Assembly: GCF_019083965.1 (NCBI RefSeq)
Contig: NZ_JAHRCY010000028.1
Coordinates: 1-64,000, forward strand
Reading direction: 5' to 3'
DNA: 64,000 nt
Origin: Catellatospora tritici
GTDB lineage: Bacteria; Actinomycetota; Actinomycetes; Mycobacteriales; Micromonosporaceae
Below, in pieces: positions 28,184 to 37,308 of the stretch (the stretch's first letter is position 1; every line of letters begins with the position of its first letter). Below the pieces are notes generated by a model that saw only the letters and a list, made by a program, of their open reading frames with translations, had not been told where the DNA came from and ran no database searches. Position numbers and translations under genes: made by a program.

Positions 28184-29003
28184 GGGGTCTGTTGCGTAGA
28201 GCGATGGCATGGGCGAGGCAGACTCGATCGGTGGAGTCTTCTCGTCGGCCAGGTGCGCCTCTACCCGCGAACTCAGCCTTCGCCGGGTTCCGGTTCCCGC
28301 CGGAGGTGATCGTGGTTGCCGTCCGGTGGTACCTGCGGTTCAACCTTTCATATCGCGACGTAGAGGAACTGCTGGTCGAGCGCGGCGTCGAGGTCGATCA
28401 CGTAACCGTCTACCGGTGGGTGCAGCGGTTCACGCCCTTGCTGGCCGAGGCCGCGCGGCCATGCCGGCACTCGCCCGGTGACCGCTGGTTCGTTGATGAG
28501 ACTTACGTCAAAGTCGGCGGTGTGTGGCGGTACGTGTACCGGGCCGTTGACCAGCACGGGCAGGTTATCGACGTGCTCGTGTCCGTGCGCCGTGACGCCG
28601 CCGCGGCACACAAATTCTTCCGCTGTGCACTGGCGACGTTTCAGGCCCCGACCGAGGTGGTCACCGACGCCGCCGCGGTCTACCCGGCAGTGCTGGAGGA
28701 ACTCGTCCCGTCAGCGTGGCATCATGTCGAACGCTACGCCAACAACCCCATCGAGGCCGACCACAGTCAGCTCAAACGGCGGCTCAGACCAATGCGCGGG
28801 CTACGTACCGACAAGACCGCACAGCTCGTCATCGCCGGACATGCCTTCATCCAGAACCTGCGCCGTGGACATTACGAACTCACCACCGACGCGACGCCGG
28901 CCCGGCGGGTTGCTGCCGCGTTCGCCGAACTCACCCAAGCGATCTGACTCGAGGCTGCAACGACAATCCAGGCTGCCGGGCGGTCCGCCAATGCAACAAC
29001 ACC
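28184..29003 (+). mobile_element. IS6-family element, complete and divergent
   Basis: The left end GGGGTCTGTTGCGTAGAGCG at 28184 interrupts the previous copy. The right end ...CCAATGCAACAACACCC lies at about 29003. It differs from the other copies in both ends and in the transposase N-terminus, so it is a separate lineage. On its far side it abuts a truncated ATPase gene. Confidence 0.8.
28231..28947 (+). CDS. IS6-family DDE transposase
   Basis: 238 residues from GTG 28231. It carries RWFVDETYVKV, TEVVTDAAAVY and NNPIEADHSQLK, so all three catalytic residues are present, and it ends FAELTQAI. The frame is open upstream to 27874 through the previous, broken copy, but the start inside its own left end matches the others. 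Probably functional. Confidence 0.88.
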   Translation: MESSRRPGAPLPANSAFAGFRFPPEVIVVAVRWYLRFNLSYRDVEELLVERGVEVDHVTVYRWVQRFTPLLAEAARPCRHSPGDRWFVDETYVKVGGVWRYVYRAVDQHGQVIDVLVSVRRDAAAAHKFFRCALATFQAPTEVVTDAAAVYPAVLEELVPSAWHHVERYANNPIEADHSQLKRRLRPMRGLRTDKTAQLVIAGHAFIQNLRRGHYELTTDATPARRVAAAFAELTQAI

Positions 29004-29106
29004 CGGCACACTCAGCGGCCACCGCCTGCAGCAGGGTCGTCATACCGATCCCCGCCTCACCCTCGACCAGTACGCGACACCCCGTCGACCGGCCGTCGGC
29101 GGACAC
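29004..29106 (-). pseudogene. ATPase fragment with an altered Walker A
   Basis: The minus strand reads CRVLVEGEAGIGMTTLLQAV: the P-loop start of a LuxR/AfsR-type ATPase, with Met where the nucleotide-binding Lys should be. The gene stops at the IS6 right end, so only about 35 residues remain. It lies just beyond the 3' end of the SARP gene on the same strand, but belongs to a different protein. Confidence 0.55.
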
Positions 29107-29190
29107 GCCATCCGCGCTGACCGTCGGGGCGTCTGATGCGGTACGCCAGGCGACCGCACGGCCCCCGCGTAAGATCCGGATCGCTGGCTG

Positions 29191-32100
29191 TCATGTCGAG
29201 GCGCTGCGTTCTGCGTGTTCGGATAGAGCTCGGGCGGCGGCGAGGCCGGTTGGGCTTCCCTTCGCCTTGAACAGGTGGACGGCGGTGCTGATGGCGTCGC
29301 GGGCTGTCGAGTCCTGGCCGGCCGCGTGGTGAATCTCGGCGAGCGTCAGATGAAGGTCGGCACGATGGTTGAGGAAGTCGGTCCCGTCGATGTTCGTGGC
29401 GGCTTTGCGGGCTAGGTCGTTGGCTTGCGGTATGGCCTGGCGGTGCACCCGGATTCTGGCGCGTATCGCGTCCCACCATGCTGTCCGGACGATGTCTTGG
29501 CTGAATGTTCGGTGTGCGAATGCGGCAAGGGTTTCCTCGGCCGCATCGAAGCGGTGTTGCCGGCAGAGCAGACGGCATAAAAGGATCGCGTGGGCGGTGT
29601 CGGCTTCGTCGCCCCCCTTGGCGGCGCCGAGTTCCAGGCCCTGGCGGGCATGCTGTTCGGCGCTTTCGAGGTTCCCGGCGGCGAGTTCGACTCTGGCCCT
29701 GGCCAGTGCAAGGAACAGCGGGGGCCGGATTGCGCCGCGTTCGCGCACATTTACTTCGGCCTGGTCCAGGAGTTCGCGTGCGTGGTCGAATTGGGCGGTG
29801 ATGGCGAGCAGGACTGCGAGTTCAAACATGACCCCGGGTTCGACCATCCCGCGGTGATTGAGGAGTTTTCGGCATTGGGCGATTGCTGTCTGGGCTGGTG
29901 CCGGACCTTCAAGAAGCACGGTGGCCAGGCCCCAGGCGACTGTTGCATCTCTGGGGCTGGCCGGTGTGCGAAGGGCGTGCCGGTTGGCATGCCGATAGGC
30001 GGCGGCGGCTTTGCTGAGTTGGCCGGCCATCTCCCGGTGGAATGCGATCATGATCCATGCGTCGGCCAGGCCTTCATCATCCTGTACCGTCGTCAGCGGC
30101 TCGATCGCCCTGGTAGCGGTCTGCAGCATGTGTTCCGGGCCGCCGTCGGCGGGCCCAAAGGCGCGAATAAGTGTCAGTTCAAGGCGGGCACGCCATTGGG
30201 TTGCGGTGTCACCCAGCTCCTGGGCACGATCAGCCGCCTCGAGCAGAACGGCGACCGCCTCGGTGATCCTGCCGGACGCCCGCAGCGGACGTGCGGCGTC
30301 GATGAGAAGTCCCACTCGCTCCTTGTGGTCATGTGGCATCACGCGAAGCGCCCGGGTGAGAAGGCTGGACGCGCCGCGCAGGTCGGCGCCGTGGAAGGCC
30401 CGCCGGCCCGCCGCTCGGAGGTGGGTGGCGGCCTGTGCGCCAACTCTGCGGACATGGTCGTCGCGGGCACCCACTGTTTGCAGGTTGTCGTGGGCCTGCT
30501 CAAAGTGGTAGCCGGTCGTTTCATCCGATGGCGCCCGATCGGTCGGCGCGACGGTTGCCAGCCACTGTCCGTACCGTTCGTGCAGGCGGGCGCGTGTTTG
30601 CGGTTCGATGGCGAGGTAGGCAGCGCGCTGGATCAGTTCATGGCGGAACCGGTATCCGTGGCTGGTTGGTTGCAGAAGCTGGTGCTGGGTAAGGGTTTGA
30701 CAGAGGCTGTCTACGGCGGGCCGGGCGTGGGCAGGCATCAGTGTTTGGACGCCTTCGATCGTGAACTCCCGGCCGGCGACGGCGGCGCATCGGATAACGG
30801 TTTGCTCGCCGGGGCCGAGTGCGGAGATACGGTAAGCCAGCAGGGTGCGCACGGCGGCCGGGACCGGCCGCGCACTTGCCGTGCCGTCCGCGGCCCATGC
30901 GATGAGCTGCAAGGCGAACAGCGGGTTGCCGCCCGCGGCTGAAGCCAGTTCGGCGGCTATGTCCGGCCCGGTTTCCGGCAAGGCGTCCAGGACCAGGTGC
31001 AGGATCTCGTCGGGTGCCAGGTGGCGCAGATTGATCACCTCCGCCTGGTGGCCGAACGATGGCCGGATCTCGGCAAGTTCGGGTCGGGCGAGGCACAGCA
31101 GCATCACGGCCGAGCGGACGCCGGCTGGGATTGACGCGATGAGATCCAGCAATGCGGGCTGCGCCCAGTGGATATCCTCGAGTACCAGCAGGACTGGCCG
31201 CCTCATCGCGAATGCGGAAAGCAGCCGTGTCACTGTTGATCCGATCATCGGGTCGGCGGCCGGATCGCGGCCACTGAGCGACGCCTCCAGCTGGCCGACA
31301 AGATGCTGCGGGGCTTCGACCTGTGCCGCAGCCTGCACAAGCAACTGATACAACGGAAAGTATGCGGTGTCGGTTTGGGGCTCACATCCGATGGTGAACA
31401 CCGTGAACCGCTCACCAGCCCCGGCTATGAACTCTTGAGCCAGTCGAGATTTACCGATACCCGGCTCACCGATGACGGTGATCATGGCCGGTTGCCGGTG
31501 CGCATCCACGGCATCCAGAGTCGTGCGTAGGCAGGCTAGGTCGGCCTCGCGTCCGGCGAAACCCGCACCGCTCCTGTCCGCCGCGCGTCCGACCTTGCCG
31601 GGAATGGTCCGGGCAGGTGCTCGCATGCGCGGCGGTGCAACGACTTGCACGTCCTGCCGCAGGATGGCCAGGTGCAGGTCGCGCAACGCCGGCCCAGGCT
31701 CGACACCAAGCTCGGTGGCCATGAGCTGATGGGCCTGCCGGTAGGTGTCGAGTGCCTCGCTTTGCCGGCCTGCCCGATACAGGCACACCATCAGATTGCC
31801 CCAAAGCCGCTCCCGCAACGGGTATTGGCGCACCAGGCTCTGCAGCTCGCTGAGCTGCAGAGCGTGGCCACCCGCCGCCAGCTCCGCCTCGATCGCGTCC
31901 TCCAACGCCGCCACCCGCAGCTCCTCCAGCGCGGCAATCTCGGACTGGGCGAACGATTCGTAGCAAAATTCAGCCAGCGCCGGGCCGCGCCACAACCGCA
32001 GCGCCTGCCGCAACACTGCAGACCTGGCAACGGGATCGCTTAACCCAGAAGCCTGACCCACCAATGCGCGGAACCGTCCAGAGTCGACCTCATACGGGCC

Positions 32101-32367
32101 TGCCAGCACATACCCAGCCGGAACGGTCTGCACCACCGTCGTCCCCAAGGCTTGGCGAAGCCGCGAGACATGCCCGTGCAGAACCGTCGCCGCCGTACGC
32201 GGTGGCTGCCCGGCCCACAACAGATCCGTCAGTGTGTCCACCGGCAGCGCCACTCCGGCATGCACGATCAAGGCACCCAACAGCGACCGCGCACGCCCGG
32301 ACGGAACCGGCAGCCTTTCGGCGGTGCGATCAACCGTCAACGGACCGAGCACCCCGAACTGCAGCAT
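29191..32367 (-). CDS. SARP-type transcriptional regulator with BTAD, ATPase and TPR domains
   Basis: I start at ATG 32367 (MLQFGVLGPLTV), the canonical SARP beginning, giving 1058 residues. Residues 1-95 are the OmpR-like winged helix; 96-245 the BTAD helical domain (ALDTYRQAHQLMATELGVEP). ITVIGEPGIGKSRLAQEF near 293-308 is Walker A, and VLLVLEDIHWAQPALLD near 389 is Walker B. The second half is TPR-like helices. Large SARPs of this AfsR/LAL type activate secondary-metabolism genes after sensing a ligand or phosphorylation. It is divergent from the M4 protease gene, with about 210 bp between, so it may regulate that gene; this is inference. Confidence 0.85.
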   Translation of the reverse strand: MLQFGVLGPLTVDRTAERLPVPSGRARSLLGALIVHAGVALPVDTLTDLLWAGQPPRTAATVLHGHVSRLRQALGTTVVQTVPAGYVLAGPYEVDSGRFRALVGQASGLSDPVARSAVLRQALRLWRGPALAEFCYESFAQSEIAALEELRVAALEDAIEAELAAGGHALQLSELQSLVRQYPLRERLWGNLMVCLYRAGRQSEALDTYRQAHQLMATELGVEPGPALRDLHLAILRQDVQVVAPPRMRAPARTIPGKVGRAADRSGAGFAGREADLACLRTTLDAVDAHRQPAMITVIGEPGIGKSRLAQEFIAGAGERFTVFTIGCEPQTDTAYFPLYQLLVQAAAQVEAPQHLVGQLEASLSGRDPAADPMIGSTVTRLLSAFAMRRPVLLVLEDIHWAQPALLDLIASIPAGVRSAVMLLCLARPELAEIRPSFGHQAEVINLRHLAPDEILHLVLDALPETGPDIAAELASAAGGNPLFALQLIAWAADGTASARPVPAAVRTLLAYRISALGPGEQTVIRCAAVAGREFTIEGVQTLMPAHARPAVDSLCQTLTQHQLLQPTSHGYRFRHELIQRAAYLAIEPQTRARLHERYGQWLATVAPTDRAPSDETTGYHFEQAHDNLQTVGARDDHVRRVGAQAATHLRAAGRRAFHGADLRGASSLLTRALRVMPHDHKERVGLLIDAARPLRASGRITEAVAVLLEAADRAQELGDTATQWRARLELTLIRAFGPADGGPEHMLQTATRAIEPLTTVQDDEGLADAWIMIAFHREMAGQLSKAAAAYRHANRHALRTPASPRDATVAWGLATVLLEGPAPAQTAIAQCRKLLNHRGMVEPGVMFELAVLLAITAQFDHARELLDQAEVNVRERGAIRPPLFLALARARVELAAGNLESAEQHARQGLELGAAKGGDEADTAHAILLCRLLCRQHRFDAAEETLAAFAHRTFSQDIVRTAWWDAIRARIRVHRQAIPQANDLARKAATNIDGTDFLNHRADLHLTLAEIHHAAGQDSTARDAISTAVHLFKAKGSPTGLAAARALSEHAERSAST

Positions 32368-32578
32368 CACCACCCCAACGGCCCTGCCGCTCGCTTCGAG
32401 ATCGAAAACGCACTGACACCACCCTGCATAAGGCCAGCGCCTGCCTTTAGTCAACCGTTAGCCGCATCCCCGACGCTGACTTTCGAGCCGCATCGGCGAA
32501 CACGGCCGCGCGGAAGCAGTGGTCCGTCGTGAGCGCCGGCCCGGGGCTGTTGACAACACCTACGCATAGGAGAGGGAG

Positions 32579-34522
32579 ATGAGAAGAACAGGCGCGTCAA
32601 TGGGCGCTGCTGCGATCGCGTGCGCATTCGCGGCGGTTGCCATCACGACTACGGATCCCGCCGCAGCGGCGGCACCGGCTGCCTCGGTCGTCACGCAGGA
32701 GACCGCGATCGCTCGCGCCGAGGTGGCGCTGAAAACAAGGCGCGAGGCGTTGGCCGCCACAGAGGAGGACGAGTTCCACGTGGTCCGCACGATCGTGGAC
32801 CCGGACGGCGCCTCGCATGTGCGGTATGCGCGTACGTATCAGGGTCTGCGGGTTTACGGCGGTGACACCGTCGTGCACAACCGGCCGGATGGCAGTTACG
32901 CCGACAGTTCGGTCGGCTTGGCCGGGCCGCTGCGGTTGGACGTCCGGCCCGTCATCGCCGAATGGGATGCGGCGGAGATCGCGAGCCGCCACTTTCGCGG
33001 CAGGGTGGACACGGTCGGCGATCCGGTGCTGGTGGTCGAGGCCGCCGACGGCTTCGGCCGACTTGCCTACGAGACGATGGTCTCCGGCACCGGCGTTGAC
33101 GGGCAGATGCCGTCGGTGCTGCACGTGTTCGTCGACGCGATCACCGGTGAGGTGATCCGGTCCAGCGACGAGATCGAGCCGATCATCTTCGTACCCGTGG
33201 ACGGCACGGGTAACACCGTGTACTCCGGCACGGTCACGCTGCATGCGACGTACACCGACCTGTACGTCGGTACGGGAGCCCGGCTGATCGACTCGCAAGC
33301 CGGTGGCGGCAGAACCTGCGACATGGGAAACGGCACAGGCAAATGTTCGGACCCCCTGCTCGGCCAGGACGGCGTCTGGGGCGACCGCACCGTCGCCGAC
33401 AGACTGTCGGCGGCCGCGGACGCTCACTACGGCGCCGCGACCGCCTACGACTACTTCAAGAACGTGCACGGACACGTCGGGATCTTCGGCGACGGCAGCG
33501 GCGCACTGAGCCGGACGCACTTCGGCACCAACGTCTCCAACGCCTTCTGGAATGGGCCGGCCAGGACCATGACCTTCGGCGACGGGGAGAACAACCAGCA
33601 TCCGTTCGTCACCGTCGACGTTGTCGGTCACGAGATGACCCATGGCGTCACCGACGCTCTCGCCGGGCTGATCTACTCCGGCGAGTCGGGTGGTCTCAAC
33701 GAGGCGACCAGTGACATCTTCGGCACCGCGATCGAGTTCTACGCGGCCAACGCCAACGACCCGGGTGACTACGAAATCGGCGAGAAGATCGACAACTACG
33801 GCACCGGCGGTGCCATTCGTTACATGTACAACCCGTGGCAAGGCGGCTTTTCCTTAAACTGCTGGGACACCTCGGCTGCCAATATCGACGTACATCAGTC
33901 GTCGGGACCCGCCGACCACTTCTTCTTCAACCTGGCCGAAGGCAGCGGCGAAACCCCGTACGGCAACTCACGCCTGTGCGGGAACGCGCCGCCGGTGACC
34001 GGCATCGGCCGAGACGCCGCCGAGCGGATCTGGTTCAGGGCGCTCAACGTGTACTTCACCTCCAACACCAGCTATGTCAACCCCGCCAACCCAGCCAACA
34101 CCGCACGGGCCTACACCCTCAAGGCGGCGGCCGATCTGTACGGAAAATGCTCCCCCCAGGTCAAGGCCGTACACGCCGCCTGGGTGGCGGTCAACGTGCC
34201 CGGCAGCATCCACTGCTTCAACTTTCAAGTCGACCTCGACCATCTCGTGTTCCTGGTAGGCGAGTCCGGTACCGTGCCGATCCAGACCTACACCGACCCG
34301 GACACCGAGCCCGTCACCCTGGTGTTCTCCGCTACGGGACTCCCGGAGGGAACGCAGGCCACCTTCGAACCAAAGGAGGTGCGGGCAGGCGAAAAACTGG
34401 CAATGATCATCCAAATCCCGGCATTCGCACGACCAGGCTCGTACCAGATCACAGTGACGGCAACGAGCAAAGATGGCCCGCTGTCCGCCACGCTCCCGCT
34501 GACGATCGTCGACCGCCGGTAG
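32579..34522 (+). CDS. Secreted thermolysin-family (M4) metalloprotease with C-terminal domain
   Basis: 647 residues, with AGGAGAGGGAG directly before the ATG. Signal peptide about 1-33 (IACAFAAVAITT...AAAAA). The propeptide (FTP/PepSY type, about 45-200) includes GLRVYGGDTVVHN. The catalytic domain has HEMTH at about 351-355, with the third zinc ligand Glu in GGLNEATSD (about 375) and the active-site His in SGPADHFFFNLAEG. After the M4 domain, residues about 550-647 form an Ig-like sandwich (TLVFSATGLPEGTQATFEP) of the kind that binds substrate or cell wall. It is an extracellular zinc endopeptidase, probably nutritional. Confidence 0.92.
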   Translation: MRRTGASMGAAAIACAFAAVAITTTDPAAAAAPAASVVTQETAIARAEVALKTRREALAATEEDEFHVVRTIVDPDGASHVRYARTYQGLRVYGGDTVVHNRPDGSYADSSVGLAGPLRLDVRPVIAEWDAAEIASRHFRGRVDTVGDPVLVVEAADGFGRLAYETMVSGTGVDGQMPSVLHVFVDAITGEVIRSSDEIEPIIFVPVDGTGNTVYSGTVTLHATYTDLYVGTGARLIDSQAGGGRTCDMGNGTGKCSDPLLGQDGVWGDRTVADRLSAAADAHYGAATAYDYFKNVHGHVGIFGDGSGALSRTHFGTNVSNAFWNGPARTMTFGDGENNQHPFVTVDVVGHEMTHGVTDALAGLIYSGESGGLNEATSDIFGTAIEFYAANANDPGDYEIGEKIDNYGTGGAIRYMYNPWQGGFSLNCWDTSAANIDVHQSSGPADHFFFNLAEGSGETPYGNSRLCGNAPPVTGIGRDAAERIWFRALNVYFTSNTSYVNPANPANTARAYTLKAAADLYGKCSPQVKAVHAAWVAVNVPGSIHCFNFQVDLDHLVFLVGESGTVPIQTYTDPDTEPVTLVFSATGLPEGTQATFEPKEVRAGEKLAMIIQIPAFARPGSYQITVTATSKDGPLSATLPLTIVDRR

Positions 34523-34579
34523 GAGGGGAGGAGGTCCGTTCGTCAGCGCTCGCCGAGACTAAAACCCGGTCCGGGTTGT

Positions 34580-34983
34580 CACCAGCGGCCATGTGCCCGC
34601 GACAACCCGGACCGCCAGTTCGACATGCCGGCACTCGGGCGGCAGGAAGGCTGGGCACAAAGGGGCCGGGCGGCCAACGCGGTAAGCCGGCGACCGGGGT
34701 CGCGCGGCGGTGCGGTCAGTGACGAACCGCGGCGGCTTGGGGGTGAGCCTGACCTGCCCTGTCATGGCCGAGCGCGTCAGCGGCTGGAACGGCCCGGACG
34801 CACGGTCCGCTCTGGCCGGTGCAGCAGCAGCGAGTTGTGCACCACGCCGCGGCCCCTGCCGATGTCCCCGCAGTGACCGGGGAACGCGCCCCAGGTGGCG
34901 CGGGCGGCCAAGTCGTCGACGCTGACCGCCGTCGTCACGGCCGTCCAGTCCTTGCAGTACCTGATCCGGGACCCGTTCGGCAC
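34580..34983 (-). pseudogene. C-terminal fragment of an aldehyde dehydrogenase-like protein
   Basis: The minus strand encodes WGAFPGHCGDIGRGRGVVHN then NSLLLHRPERTV. After a frame change it continues with GQVRLTPKPPRFVTDRTAA. These segments match the C-terminus of an actinomycete aldehyde-dehydrogenase-like family (LLLxRPERTV, LTPKPPWFVTNRTAA). The front of the gene is missing, and a related fragment lies in opposite orientation at 35260. The remainder of 34523-34580 and 34984-35116 shows no gene. Confidence 0.55.
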
Positions 34984-35116
34984 CGCGTTATCGATACCGC
35001 ATCATCACCCGCGCTGAACGCGTTGGTGGTTTTCCTCGACCAAAATTGATCATCATCGCCTGCCTGCCGCCGAGTGGCACAACCCCGGTTGTCAACCCCA
35101 GCCCACCGGAAAGACG

Positions 35117-35259
35117 ATGTTGGGACACGTTCATCAGTCGAGCCGATCGATGGCGGCGGCGACCAGGCTGTCGCAGCCGACGATCTCGCGGATCTGGCGC
35201 ACATTCGGACTGCAGCGCTTACGGGCGAATCGCGAACCAGCGATGGGCTTGAGCGTGGC
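35117..35259 (+). pseudogene. IS630-type transposase HTH fragment
   Basis: About 40 residues: MAAATRLSQPTISRIWRTFG and LQRLRANREPA, the second helix-turn-helix of IS630-type transposases. The frame runs straight into the aldehyde-dehydrogenase fragment, producing a 128-residue chimeric ORF that is unlikely to be a real protein. Confidence 0.55.
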
Positions 35260-35503
35260 GAGCGGCCGCGGCGTCGTGCACAACTCACTGCTGCTGCACC
35301 GCCCGGAACGGACCGTCGTCTACGGACCGTTCCGGCCCGCGCCCCGATCGATCATGACCGGCCAGTTCAGCCTCACCCCGAAACCGCCGTGGTTCGTCAC
35401 CAACCGCACCGCCGCGACAACCGGACGGCGGCTGACCGAGTTCGCCGCCCGGCCTCGCTGGACCGCACTGCCCGCCATCTTCGCCTCTGCACTGCGGGGA
35501 TAG
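35260..35503 (+). pseudogene. C-terminal fragment of an aldehyde dehydrogenase-like protein (second copy)
   Basis: GRGVVHNSLLLHRPERTVVY, SLTPKPPWFVTNRTAATTG and ARPRWTALPAIFASALRG, with stop at 35501-35503. This copy preserves the reading frame of the tail. It is clearly related to, but distinct from, the inverted fragment at 34580-34983. The upstream catalytic part is replaced by an IS630 scrap. Confidence 0.6.
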
Positions 35504-35524
35504 CCGAGCGGGCTCCAGGCCGGC

Positions 35525-36070
35525 GTGCAAGGCCCCATCGTGCTGGCTGGGCACTCCTACGGCGGGGCCGTCATGTCGAGCGCCGCCGCGGGTGATCCGG
35601 ACGTGAAAGCCCTGGTCTACGTAACAGCGCTGGCACCGGATGTCGGGGAGAGCACGGCGGAGTTGGTCAACAAGTTCCCCGGCAACACGCTGGGGGCGAA
35701 CCTGCAGTCGGTGCCGTTCCCGCTGCCCGGCGGAGGCGAGGGAACCGACCTGTACGTCAAGCGTGAGGCGTTCCGGGAGCACTTCGCGGCCGACGTCCCT
35801 GCACCGACCGCGGCCTTGATGGCGGTCACGCAGCGTCCGGCCGCCACTGCCGCGCTGGAGGGCAAGGCGACCGAGGCGGCCTGGAAGGTCATTCCGTCAT
35901 GGGCGCTGCTGGCCACCGATGACAAGGCGATTCCGCTGGCCGCCCAGAAGTTCATGGCAGAACGTGCCAAGTCCAAGACCGTGGAAGTCAAGGCATCCCA
36001 TGCCGTCCCGGTCTCCCAGCCCGGCGCGGTCGCCGACCTCATCATCGAAGCCGCCAACGCTACCAAGTAG
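35525..36070 (+). CDS. Alpha/beta hydrolase, N-terminally truncated
   Basis: 181 residues. GPIVLAGHSYGGAV holds the nucleophile elbow (GHSYGG). LLATDDKAIP gives the acid and SHAVPVSQP the histidine, so the triad is present. Related hydrolases are about 230-280 residues and begin with strands and the oxyanion loop before this elbow; here the frame starts just before it, right after the aldehyde-dehydrogenase scrap. I see no ribosome site before GTG 35525. Probably a truncated, inactive gene. Confidence 0.65.
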   Translation: MQGPIVLAGHSYGGAVMSSAAAGDPDVKALVYVTALAPDVGESTAELVNKFPGNTLGANLQSVPFPLPGGGEGTDLYVKREAFREHFAADVPAPTAALMAVTQRPAATAALEGKATEAAWKVIPSWALLATDDKAIPLAAQKFMAERAKSKTVEVKASHAVPVSQPGAVADLIIEAANATK

Positions 36071-36424
36071 GCCTGGCCAGGGGCGGCGCCGATCGTATCC
36101 AAGAGGCCGTCATCCGGTACGGCTCGCATTGCGAAGCTCCCGCAGAAGCGCGAAGCCGCAACTGCGGGAGCTTCGGCATGTTCTGCGGCGCTGGGGACTC
36201 ACGCGCTTGCTGTCCGGCAGGTCGGCGCGATCGTGTCGCAGGGCGGCGCTGCGGACAGCACAGTTGTGGTCAGGGTGACGCCGGCAGGTACCGCCACCGC
36301 CCCGAAGGCGGACGCGGATGGAGATCGCGGCACCTTTGAACGGCACCAGCCCGGCTTGACCCAGGCGCCTGATGAGACACGGCCGTCGGAGCCTGGCTTT
36401 CAGAGGTGTATGACATCGCCGGCC
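36071..36424. other. Intergenic stretch between convergent genes
   Basis: Apart from the hairpin at 36132-36175, I see nothing here. Open frames across it have the composition of shadows and no ribosome sites. Confidence 0.5.
36132..36175. terminator. Strong hairpin, bidirectional terminator
   Basis: CGAAGCTCCCGCAG (36132-36145) pairs perfectly with CTGCGGGAGCTTCG (36162-36175) around a 16-base loop. It lies between the convergent hydrolase and MerR genes. There is no strong T-run, as is common in actinomycetes. Confidence 0.75.
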
Positions 36425-37222
36425 TTACTGCTGCGTGAGGCGGAAGATCGGCCAGCCGATCTCGGTGCGCCATCGGCTGGGTTGGTCGGTGTCTCGCGGG
36501 CCGACGAGATACGTCTCGTGGACCGGCCCGTCGACGGTGAGGGCGTGCTCGGCCGCCCAGGCGCCGAGGCGGCCGTAGGTGACGTCGATGTCGTCGTGCG
36601 GCCCGTGGTGGACGGCCACGGCCAGGTCGGCCGGCGCGAGCTCGACGACCTCGATCCGGCCGTACGCGCGCGGGTCACGGACCGGTCGGAACACGGACAC
36701 GTCACCGGCACCGTGGGTGAACAGCTCGTTGGCGTAACGCCCACCGGGCGGTCCCGTGCGCTGGGCCGACGGGAAGGCCGCATCCAGCTCGGCCATGGCC
36801 ACGTCATACCACGCGATCACACCGTCGAGCGTGACGTGCCCGTTTACGGCGGCGACGAGACGGCCTGGCACTGACCGCATTTCGACCTGCAGATCCTGCG
36901 GGTCGGGACGAAGCAGCCGCTTCAGCGACACGACGGCGGCCCGGGTACGGGCCAGTTCGCCCTCCAGGCGCCGCAGATGATCCGTGATCAGCTGGGCACG
37001 GTCCTGCGGATCGCTGGCAAGTATGGACTTGACCTCGGCCAGCGGGACATCGAGTTCGCGAAGCCGGTGGATGACCTGGGCGGGCGGGATCTGTTCTGCC
37101 GTGTAGTAGCGGTAGCCGGTGAACCGGTCGACCTCAGCCGGCTCGAGCAGCCCGGCCTCGTGGTAGCGGCGCAACGTCCGCACGCTCAGGTGAGTTACCG
37201 TCGCGAACTCCCCGATCGTCAT
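36425..37222 (-). CDS. MerR-family regulator with GyrI-like effector domain
   Basis: 265 residues from ATG 37222 (GTG 37234 possible). MTIGEFATVTHLSVRTLRRY is the MerR winged helix. A dimerisation helix (LITDHLRRLEGELARTRAAV) follows. Residues about 110-265 form a GyrI-like small-molecule-binding domain (VEMRSVPGRLVAAVNGHV, FRPVRDPRAYGRIEVVELAP). Such regulators sense xenobiotics and activate an efflux or detoxifying gene from a 19-bp-spacer promoter. That promoter is present next to it, but the target gene has decayed. Confidence 0.88.
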   Translation of the reverse strand: MTIGEFATVTHLSVRTLRRYHEAGLLEPAEVDRFTGYRYYTAEQIPPAQVIHRLRELDVPLAEVKSILASDPQDRAQLITDHLRRLEGELARTRAAVVSLKRLLRPDPQDLQVEMRSVPGRLVAAVNGHVTLDGVIAWYDVAMAELDAAFPSAQRTGPPGGRYANELFTHGAGDVSVFRPVRDPRAYGRIEVVELAPADLAVAVHHGPHDDIDVTYGRLGAWAAEHALTVDGPVHETYLVGPRDTDQPSRWRTEIGWPIFRLTQQ

Positions 37223-37271
37223 CGCCGTCCGCACGCCCCCAGTCTGCTCCCACGCTCCAGGGAGTCGCCAG

Positions 37272-37302
37272 TTGACCCTCTCCCCGCGGGAGACCTGACA
37301 GT
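37272..37302 (+). promoter_or_regulatory. MerR-type promoter with spacer dyad
   Basis: TTGACC (37272-37277) and TGACAGT (37296-37302) flank the dyad TCTCCCCGCGGGAGA (37279-37293). The long spacer centred on a dyad is the classic MerR operator. The downstream ATG at 37309 lies only six bases after the -10, so the transcript would be nearly leaderless. Confidence 0.75.
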
Positions 37303-37308
37303 GGTGAC

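Noticed and set aside
29590-30942. 450-codon plus-strand frame
   Set aside because: Antisense to the SARP regulator, whose Walker motifs and BTAD domain set the strand.
32550-32578. TTGACA at 32550 as a -35 box for the M4 protease
   Set aside because: A -10 at the correct distance would overlap the ribosome site just before the ATG.
32597-33841. 414-codon minus-strand frame
   Set aside because: Antisense to the M4 protease with its HEMTH motif.
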